The translations under genes and the position numbers were made by a program. A stretch of 64,000 nucleotides of DNA from Phoebastria nigripes (Eukaryota > Chordata > Aves > Procellariiformes > Diomedeidae). Positions 56,901-64,000 of the stretch are shown here, in pieces. Numbering within the stretch: position 1 is the first letter of the stretch; each line of letters begins with the position of its first letter. The stretch is taken from contig JAYKAV010002508.1 of assembly GCA_035582835.1 (NCBI GenBank), positions 27,492 through 91,491 on the forward strand, in the 5' to 3' direction. The notes under the pieces were generated by a model. The model was given only the letters and a program-made list of their open reading frames with translations, was not told the origin of the DNA and ran no database searches.

Positions 56901-59876
56901 TCTACTTTAACTCTTCGGTTTTCCATACCACCTGGAACCTAGGCCTGGTTGTGGATGCTAAGGTCTCCTAGAAACTACAAGCTAACCAATGGCTTCAGCA
57001 GCATAGGCATTGTGAAAAAGACAAACAATGCATGATTGAGGTCATCAAATGCAATTGTTACTCAGTAAAAAGCCACAGAAACATGAGACAGAGTTTGAAA
57101 AACATCTAAATGTCTAGTTCCTGTAGAAATCTCACTGGGAACAGAATGGGCCACACTAACTGCTGCTATGAAAATACAAGGTGAAAAGGTGGGACTGTAC
57201 ACACAGCTGTGGAAAGGGAAGAAGGATAAAAAGGAATAAAGCTCCAAGTTGACTGACTGAGATCACATCATATTTTTGTGGCAAAGGAGTTCAAATGACT
57301 AGAAGTAAGAAGGCAGTGGCTGCAGACGTGATGAAAATCTCTCAAAGAGAAACCTGAAACATAATCATAGAATCATAGAATCATTAAGGTTGGAAAAGAC
57401 CTCTGAGATCATCGAGTCCAACCGATGTCTCCCTAATGTACAGCTGTTAAGTGCTACATTGAAAAGTTTTGCTGCAGTACACAACTTTGGAGGGATAAAA
57501 GAGAAGAGAAAAAATTTACCAGACAACAGTCTGGGCAAGGAAGAGTAGTTTTATGTGAAATCCTTCCTGGTATTTTTTTCCTCCCATCTCTGTTCCTTTA
57601 AGTGATAATTTCAAAACCTGCTTACAGCTTTTGCTAAATTTCCCAGTATCTCCTCTAATATTCTTTCTTCTTCTTGAATTTATCGATGGATTTTGACTTT
57701 CAGAATACTCTAAGCAATTTTTCTCTAACCCAAATGATCAATTTACAGAGGGACATATCATAGTTTGAAAATACAGCTTTTGTTTTGCTACTGTTTTGAA
57801 ATACGTGTTGCACTCTTTCATTAAAAGATCAAAATTCAAAGATAAGTAGTCTGCAAATAAGCTACTTTGAAATAAATAAAATATTTAAAATTAAATATAC
57901 CTTATGAAAGAGGAAGGCAGTAAACAGCTGAAAAAAACCTGCACCTTTGTGAAAACAAGCCTTTTTTGCTTGTTTTTCACCCATTGGACATTACTCAGAT
58001 AATGACTTTGTTATGGTTGTAGTGAAGAGGAAAACTAAAACAAAAACCAAGGATGTGAGAGAGAGAGGGTTAGAAGGAAGAACACAAATGGAAAAACCCA
58101 CTTAAACTCCATTTACAGTAACTAGCATATTTTTCCTTCAAACTGTCTGTTCCACGTATTCAGTGGATGTGATACACAGCCTACTGAGAAAATATGGATT
58201 TTTGTGGTCATTAATGTGTTTGCTTACTGGAATGTCTCCAGACCTAAATAATTGGGAGATATTTTCTGATATGTGAAAGAGTTGAAAAAACCTAAAACTT
58301 TAGTAGGACCAAAATTATTTTCTAACATAAACAAAGAGTTTCAGCTACCAGTGCAGAAAAACATTGAAAATGTTAAAAATCTCTTCTGAAAATAATGGAA
58401 TGTTTAATATTTTTGAAACCAAACACATCAATTTTTCCTTTCAGGGTGTTCTTTTAGCAGAAAATAAATGCTTTAGTTTTACCCCAAATCATTTTTAAAA
58501 AAATCATTATTAAAAAATAAAGAACAAGTGTTTCTTCTAAATCAATCATAATTTTTTTCTCTGTAGTCATTCACAGCCAAAATTTCCCTGTCTGTGTCAC
58601 AATCACAAAAAGATTTCAAAACTTGGTATTACAAGAGCGGTTTTGCAACCAACTAACGACCATAAGTAAGGCTAGCTACCTCACCCCCTCTGAAGTTCAT
58701 CCATTTTAGGCAAACACCAAGACATATTTCATGCAAAACACATTTTACTGTTGTAAAAAAGGGAACTGAAAACAGCTGACCAAAATAAAACCACTTTGAC
58801 TGGCTAACACTTCATCAGTGTAAACTCTTTTTCTTTCTGTATCTGAAAAACATTAAACTGCCTGTTTCTCTTTCACAGTTAAAACAAAGCAAAACAAAAC
58901 AACAGCCTGTTTTTTTATTTAGCACCCTCAGTGGCATTTTGTTCCTCTAAACTCCAGCTGTTTTAACATCAGGCATCTACCCTTAGTGGTTGCCTTTACA
59001 GACAATTTTAAAAGCAGCAAGTCCCAAGGATGTCCTATCCTATTCCTAAGGGAGACATTTTAGATGGTCAGGAAGAAGCAACCTTTGGAGGTAAACACAC
59101 GTCTCCACTTACTACAGAGGAAACCAAGTAAATTAACCTTTGAAGAGCTTCAGTGAGGGCAAACATGGGAGTTTCACATCTGACTCCTGGCTGAACTGAC
59201 CTCTGGTTTGGATGAATCAGAAGTTACACTCCCAGCAGCCTCTTCTACCTTCATGGTAGGCGATTGCTGCAGTCATAGCTAATTGGTTCTGGCTGTGGTT
59301 TTGACTTGCAGGTGGGATCAGTTTATTTGCCTAAACAACATCATCTAGTGCCATCTGGGATACCATAGGGTGTCTCAGGTAGCTGTTATGGCACTAGCAG
59401 GCATGACACAGGACCTTGCAGAAGACCTGGGCTCTTTTGGACTGTCAGTCAGAGGCCATGCCAACTAAGGATCTCAAATGGCCTCGGACATCTATTTTTA
59501 GCCAGTTGAGCCCATATGCTTTCAAGCCAATATACTTGGAGCATGACCCTTGGCAAAGGGGGATGCAGAGGAAGTCTTTTTAACTTACAGAGAAGTAGAT
59601 GCTGCCATTTGGGAAGACACCTCCTATCACAATGTCAGATCCAGGCAACTCTCCATGAGGGCTGAATCCAAATGCCACCCAACCAGTTGTATGGACCTGT
59701 AGCTCAAACGTCATCAGCTCCTGTTTGTCATGGTCCCAGCGGAGGTAGACCATGTTTGAAGGATCCAGGAAGATGGAGAAACGCAGAGGTGGAGGTGCAG
59801 GCTGACCAGAACAAAAGCATGGGAGGAACAAGAGGAAGAGCATGACCTTGATTCTTGATAAGAGAACTGCCATCAT
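41744..59876 (-). CDS. MOXD2: MOXD2, DBH-like copper monooxygenase 2 (13 exons)
   Basis: Exons 59876-59589, 56487-56341, 54763-54602, 53375-53292, 52102-51935, 50989-50887, 50107-49941, 48108-48017, 44723-44627, 44410-44351, 43242-43112, 42833-42719 and 41983-41744 join in frame to 617 codons, near the 613 of human MOXD1. Residues 1-24 are a signal peptide. A DOMON domain runs to about 150, followed by the N- and C-terminal copper type II monooxygenase domains. Copper ligands are all present: H241/H242 (LVHHI) and H309 (EIHY) for CuH; H390/H392 (HTH) and M465 (NEMC) for CuM. The family hydroxylates monoamine-like substrates in the secretory lumen; the MOXD2 substrate is unknown and an olfactory role has been proposed. 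Exons 1-12 show no disabling lesion. Exon 13 is ambiguous. MOXD1 is rejected because of the CLEC5A-like neighbour and the sequence differences. Confidence 0.93.
42719..42833 (-). CDS. MOXD2: MOXD2 exon 12
   Basis: 115 nt, phase 2 in and 0 out. Only one frame is open: ALEGMMAMDFVDWNNETVKV, ending QVVIIKTID. Acceptor ctctccccag, donor GAT|gtaagt. Confidence 0.87.
43112..43242 (-). CDS. MOXD2: MOXD2 exon 11 (CuM Met)
   Basis: 131 nt, phase 0 in and 2 out. It encodes GGPSTMNEMCLAFLFYYPRN with CuM ligand M465, then CMGYPDILHVVHVL. Donor CCGA|gtgagt. Confidence 0.94.
43817..43887 (+). repeat. 70-bp element, copy B (first copy at 19572-19641)
   Basis: This is 71 bp, about 97% identical to copy A, in the same orientation. 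It lies in MOXD2 intron 10. Flanking sequence is unrelated to that of copy A. Confidence 0.85.
44351..44410 (-). CDS. MOXD2: MOXD2 exon 10
   Basis: A 60-nt phase 0-0 exon encoding GDEILVECNFQTLGRSGTTF. It matches the GDxLITECxYNT segment of the family. Acceptor tgttccctag, donor gtaagt. Confidence 0.9.
44627..44723 (-). CDS. MOXD2: MOXD2 exon 9
   Basis: 97 nt, phase 2 in and 0 out. It encodes NGEQLGIICEDNKYDFTLQE and MKEIVIVKP. The donor is the less common but acceptable CCA|gtacgt. The Gly of the following GDEI block comes from exon 10. Confidence 0.9.
47424..47446 (+). repeat. T-run in MOXD2 intron 8
   Basis: A poly-T tract of about 18-20 bases, with no other feature nearby. Confidence 0.7.
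48017..48108 (-). CDS. MOXD2: MOXD2 exon 8 (CuM HTH)
   Basis: 92 nt, phase 0 in and 2 out. It encodes MHVFAYLLHTHLAGRGLKAV with CuM ligands H390 and H392. Donor ACCG|gtaaga. Confidence 0.94.
49941..50107 (-). CDS. MOXD2: MOXD2 exon 7
   Basis: 167 nt, phase 1 in and 0 out. It encodes LIDSSGVRLYYTPELRKYDA, a close match to the family's DNSGLRLFYT...RKYDAG, then FIPPGAESYRSYGLC. Donor GAA|gtgagt. Confidence 0.94.
50887..50989 (-). CDS. MOXD2: MOXD2 exon 6 (third CuH His)
   Basis: 103 nt, phase 0 in and 1 out. The acceptor chosen is cctctttccacaag at 50990. The stronger-looking ttccag 27 nt further on would open a frame with an immediate stop. It encodes SYQFPDEAAVSIGTPGDPQY and LEIHYSNF with H309. 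Confidence 0.9.
51935..52102 (-). CDS. MOXD2: MOXD2 exon 5 (CuH His-His)
   Basis: Phase 0-0, 56 codons. It carries ITLVHHILVYSC with the paired CuH histidines 241/242, then DDCYGANPDFSLC and GWAVGGQ. Donor CAG|gtgagt. Confidence 0.94.
53292..53375 (-). CDS. MOXD2: MOXD2 exon 4
   Basis: Phase 0-0, 28 codons. It encodes VPVEETKYACTFIPLP and KQKHHIYR, the start of the N-terminal copper domain with its first disulfide cysteine. Acceptor tctttcttttccag. Confidence 0.92.
54602..54763 (-). CDS. MOXD2: MOXD2 exon 3
   Basis: Phase 0-0, 54 codons. It starts IDTARLVTAFGTDD and ends FFTYDLRLDN. Donor gtaagt. End of DOMON and linker to the copper domain. Confidence 0.92.
56341..56487 (-). CDS. MOXD2: MOXD2 exon 2
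   Basis: Phase 0-0, 49 codons. It starts DCHVVDEATLEEDESQDYQL and ends DPNDLDIT. Acceptor ccttttccag, donor gtaaga. DOMON core. Confidence 0.93.
57362..57445 (-). mobile_element. CR1 LINE 3' tail fragment in MOXD2 intron 1
   Basis: It reads atcatagaatcatagaatca and then the ggttggaaaagacctctgag block on the plus strand, the reverse complement of a CR1 3' end with its ATTCTATG octamer repeat. It is truncated after about 80 bp. Confidence 0.9.
57446..59588. other. MOXD2 intron 1, nothing further recognised
   Basis: A+T-rich intronic sequence without repeats that I can assign. Confidence 0.5.
59589..59876 (-). CDS. MOXD2: MOXD2 exon 1 (signal peptide, DOMON start)
   Basis: It starts ATG ATG at 59876; a frame call three bases upstream would use TTG. 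It encodes a hydrophobic leader (VMLFLLFLPCFCSG) followed by LRFSIFLDPSNMVYLRWDHD and GWVAFGFSPHG, the typical DOMON opening. Donor TCT|gtaagt, phase 0. Confidence 0.95.
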
Positions 59877-59945
59877 CAACAGGACCAGTGCAGTTTCTGA
59901 GTCTTGCTGATACCTTGGGCAGCTATTCTGCTACGAGGGGCCCAG

Positions 59946-59951
59946 TTTATA
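59946..59951 (-). promoter_or_regulatory. TATA box of MOXD2
   Basis: The minus strand reads ccaTATAAActggg, 70 nt upstream of the ATG. Transcription would start at about 59915-59922, leaving a 5' untranslated region of roughly 40 nt. Position and sequence fit a classical TATA box; no experimental support is visible. Confidence 0.6.
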
Positions 59952-62900
59952 TGGAAGGGCATGAGGCTGGGCCTATTGCCAGAAAGGAGGAGTGGAAACC
60001 GACTGTTCTATATCCAATTTAACACGTAGGAAAGTTCAACACTTTACATAATATGTCTGGCACCCTGCCTCAGTGAAACCATACCAGGCCATCCCATATA
60101 CATCTTAAAACATTTTTAAGAGCTGTTTTGTACTACACAACCAAAAAAGGCAACAAAGTGTTTACCTCCTGCCCTGTACTCCTCAGGGTGGGTGAATGCT
60201 GGCTCTCCTCACCGAGGAAAAGGGGCTCTTCTGACTAACTTGCCTTTCTGTTGCAAATGTTGAAATGAACCCTGACTATGCCACCCTATTGGCTGGTGTG
60301 ATGATTATTGGCAAGTTTGTTGGGAATGGGCTGGTGAGTCTTGGTGCCATGGCTTATCAGAGGAAGCTACTGTGGCACATAAGGGCTGGACAGTACTGGA
60401 ATAGTAGAATAAGAAAAATGCCTTTGCTCCATGCACTATACCTTGGTGGGAATGAGTGGAAGGAGAAAAGGGCATCATCTGTTGCCCTGCCTAAGACCTT
60501 TCAGCATAATGATACAAAAAACAAAGAGCCTCAGCAGGTTTCCAACCAGTTCTGCCAGGAAGTGCCTTGTGCATCTCATCTCCAATTTGCCCAGTTTCAT
60601 AATCCACTACAAAACATAGCCCGGGTCTGTGGATTTTGAAGGATGTGGTAGTTTATTCCTATTTACTTGCTAGGAAAGCCTAGAAAAGCCCATTTGTATT
60701 AATCTGCTAAGACAAGTGCTTGCAGAACAGATGAGTAACAGAGAAGGAGAGATATCTAATCTGATCTTCAGGGACAGGGCTTAAACAGATCAAATTGCAT
60801 ACAGATTGCTTGAATCCCAGGTTACTTTGTTGACAGTCCTGCTGTAGACAGCAAGTATATTTGTAGTTTCTTTTGTGTATTATGTAATACAATGCCAACA
60901 TTTTAAATTTTCTCTGCTCCAGAGAGGTCCAAGACACTGTTCTAGGGGCACTAGGCAGAGCTGAGGGATACAGTAATGCAAAGCGAGTATTTCAAGGCTA
61001 GGACAGCACAGGGATATCAGAACTGAGGGACTTCAGCCTCTCTGTGGGGAGAACCAACGACAGAGTTAATGATGAAGGGGGGAGGGAAAAAGGGAAGGGA
61101 ATCTGTATGGCTGCATTAGGGTGCTTTGCAGAGCTGCTGGTGCGAGAAATTTTCACTGTTGCTAGTTCTCCATTCTTTTAAGCAGAAAATCCCTTTCTCA
61201 CATGGAGAGGAGCGTGAGATTAGGGAATGCAACTGAGATAGTGCTGGAAGACATGACTATCCTGGGATTACGAGGAGGGATGGTTTAGCTGTGTGACAAA
61301 GATTAGAATTGCATGGTTTCTTTGATGGAGCAGGATGTGGTGTTTGCGTGCCACTGCTGAGGGGCGTGGGAGAGATATCCAGGAACAGGAAGATACCACA
61401 GATTGGCAGTGAGCAACATGCCAAAGAAGATTATAAAATTATAGATGACCTGAGTAGAGGAATGAAGATAAAACCCCTTCCTTTAAAAAAACTAAGTGCT
61501 CATACAGGAGCCAAGTGTGAAAAGAAAGAGGAGGGTCAGAACCATGGGGTGCAACAGCACTTTTGAGGATCTGCCTCGTGGCAGACAGAGATACCCAGGG
61601 AGATGAGGAAAGCAGTGATGTTTCACTGTGTTTTCTCTTTGGGGATTACGATGATGTGCAACAAACTCGGGAGATGAAGAAGAATGAAAGTGTTATGCCC
61701 ACTACTCTTTTGAAACGACCCTGAAGGCTCCACTGCTGACACCCTTTGCTGGCAGCACACACGTCCCTGACACCCAGTCAACTCCAACCCCTGTGTCTCC
61801 CCAGCTCAACAACTCCCTGTTGCAGTGCAGGGTAGGAAGCATAGGACTCCTGTTACAACCAGTTGAAGCAATGTCAGTATTTCATTTCACAGTATTTGAC
61901 CTTCTGTTGAGGTTATTTAATACCTTTGCTTGCTCTTTTAGGCCAATTTTTAACAAAATACTACATTTTACAATTAAAAAAAAGTCACAGAGTCTTGTTT
62001 TGGAAATGTGGAAAGAAATGCAACCTTCACCTCAAAGACTGCAAGCTGTCAAAATTGGATATCCAGTCAAAGAAGGCATTTATTTAGGTTGCCTTCATGA
62101 TCAGTGGCAGAGGGAGCCTAGACTAACTTAGACCAAACAACTATTTTTAAAATTACTTAAGTAACATGGAACAAATCCAAAATGCAGCATTTCTATACCC
62201 TTTAAATTTCTTCTCATTTTTTTAGTATAAAGCTAATCACTCGTTTTGATACATTCAGTTCTAATCCCCCCAAACTCAAACTTAGTGTGAAAAACCTCAA
62301 AATCCTGCTGAAGATTAGCTATTAGACTTCTAGGGAAGGATTTAATTTGAGAGTAACATGCCTACACATGTAGAGGTCTAAACATATACCGGTGCATCCC
62401 TATTCATAAGCTGTCAGTGGACCCCTGAATTAGGAGACCTAATTCAGTTGCCCACACATAGGTGTCTAGTGCCATTGAGATGCCCACTTGTATTTCACCT
62501 GGCCTCACCTGCTGCTCCAGGAGGGCACGGGTTTCCTGCCGTACCTGTCTCATCTCTGTCAGCTCTGTGTGTATACCTTCAGTCACTAGGCCATCTAAAA
62601 TAGCTATTTATGTATATGTTAAGACAAGAGATTCATGCCTACAGTGACAATAAAAAGCCTGGACAACAGATTTGTATGTCCTCAAAATGAGGGATTAACG
62701 AGGGAGAAAGGCAGCATTTGAACAACAACTACTTCTGCCAGTGTTCATGTGTAAGGATAGTTAAAGGAGCCTACCTCTAATAATGTTGACACTTCTGCTG
62801 TGATGGGTGATAGGAACAAAACTAAATATTGCTGTTTAAAATGGTTTAAATTATGATTTTCTGACTTTATCCTTCATTTTTTTCAAGGTATTAAGCACCA

Positions 62901-64000
62901 CTGCTCTGCAGCTATGCTCAGACTAGGATTAAAATCTACTATTTTCTTTACTTTTTGTGTTTGGTTTTTGGGGGGGAAATATGAAAATTATGCAAATATG
63001 CTATATTTTGGTTTAGAGCAAAATGGTGGGAAGACCATTGCCTGTTAGACAGTAGAGGGAACAATAGTAAAAGCAGTAGAGTTGGTCACTTATTTTTCAA
63101 ATGAAATACTTTTCTCCAAAAATGTGGACTTACTGAAACCACAGCTTTTCGCATAGACATACCACACTGCCAACAGCTTGTCAGGGAAGGTTTTCAGTTC
63201 CAAGTGGAATTAGAGACTGAAAAAAAGAGAAAAAGAAACAACTGCCCAAATGAGCTAATAAGAAAGGACATTTGGTACATTGATATCCAGCTTCTGGACC
63301 ATGTCTTGTGGTATTTGGAGCAAGGCTTGAAGCTGAACCGTGTATCTCAAGCCAATACACAATCAACAGAATATCCGCTATTTTAGCATGGGTTCATTAC
63401 CCTCCTTTAAAAGGTTTTAGCTGTATTACCCAAGGGAACATAAAAGGAAGATGTTAATGAAAGGACAGTGGCAAAGGGAATGCCCTGGGTAAAAATGAAT
63501 GGGTTGTAAGCATTGGCAAGAAGTGGGGGGTGTCAGTGGGGGAATCAAGGTTTCCAAGACTAGAATAAGTGCAGGCAACTCAACTCTGTGCCTCATGCTC
63601 AAAAGAAAGTTTGCTTGATAGAACTTGTTACGGTGCTTGCAATAATTATAACATTCCCTATTCTCTGGATGAAGCATATTGGTACGGTGCAAGTGTGTAG
63701 ATTAGTGGTGTATTAGCTTATCTGCTGAAATGGGCAGAAGCAAGGCTGCATTAGCGAATTTACTAACTTTGCTTCCCGATTCTCAGCAGTTCTGGTTTCA
63801 AGTATAACAAACACTTCTTGTCACTCCCCATCTCCATCCTTCTCAATGACTGTGTCCTCTAGAAGGCCTTAGGACAATGCAGGACTACTTTCATTTGGGA
63901 AATGCATTATGTTGCAATATATTGCACTATGAGCTGCTGCAGTTTAGATTACTATGCTTTGCAATGTGGTGCACAGAACTATATCATACTGAGTGGGTGA
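59952..64000. other. Upstream flank of MOXD2, nothing recognised
   Basis: There is an ATG-initiated 124-codon frame at 60265-60639 without family resemblance. A segment at about 62400-62600 reads like an old interspersed repeat, but I cannot assign it. No lectin, trypsin-like or T-cell receptor gene segment was seen. Confidence 0.4.

Noticed and set aside
60265..60639. ATG-initiated 124-codon plus-strand frame upstream of MOXD2
   Set aside because: No recognisable family, no promoter or splice support, and a length that is expected by chance in 64 kb of six frames.
62400..62600. Possible old interspersed repeat
   Set aside because: It sounds like dispersed avian repeat sequence, but no ends, target duplication or second copy in the window support a call.

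Overview
The window is vertebrate nuclear DNA from a bird. The evidence is CR1 LINE fragments with the avian (ATTCT)n-type 3' tail, avian ERVL-like LTRs, GT-AG-spliced genes with small exons and long introns, and two genes that sit near each other in amniotes. Scattered single Ns mark a draft assembly. There are no bacterial genes, CRISPR arrays or operons. Almost all open frames longer than 60 codons are chance frames, transposon frames or shadows of the exons below.

Layout. Positions 1-24189 hold no intact gene that I recognise. They contain CR1 fragments (1-250, 4517-5460, 9270-9935, 10470-10672), an 18-bp minisatellite (7685-7790), an unidentified frameshifted two-exon remnant (11592-12767), a degraded ERVL-like pol piece with its polypurine tract and 3' LTR (16900-18290), and one isolated exon-like frame (2622-2797).

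Positions 24190-38223, minus strand, hold a complete eight-exon gene that I assembled exon by exon. It encodes a 251-residue type II C-type-lectin-like receptor. Two N-terminal tyrosine motifs fit the ITIM consensus. They are followed by a basic juxtamembrane stretch, an uncharged membrane helix, a short stalk and a six-cysteine lectin-like domain. The stalk and lectin domain resemble mammalian CLEC5A, and CLEC5A lies near MOXD2 in mammals. Mammalian CLEC5A, however, is an activating DAP12 partner with a minimal cytoplasmic tail. An ITIM-bearing version without a membrane charge would signal in the opposite sense. This is the main discovery of the window.

Positions 39205-40488 hold a CR1 copy split by a solo LTR with a perfect 5-bp target duplication.

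Positions 41744-59876, minus strand, hold MOXD2, a DBH-like copper monooxygenase, in thirteen exons with a signal peptide, a DOMON domain and all six copper ligands intact. Its last exon has two competing readings and may carry a C-terminal frameshift. That matters because MOXD2 is reported to be inactivated in many birds. A TATA box lies 70 bp upstream of its start codon. Positions 59952-64000 show nothing that I can identify.

The two genes are co-oriented neighbours but have no functional link. One is an immune-type surface receptor and the other a secretory-pathway oxidase tentatively associated with olfaction.
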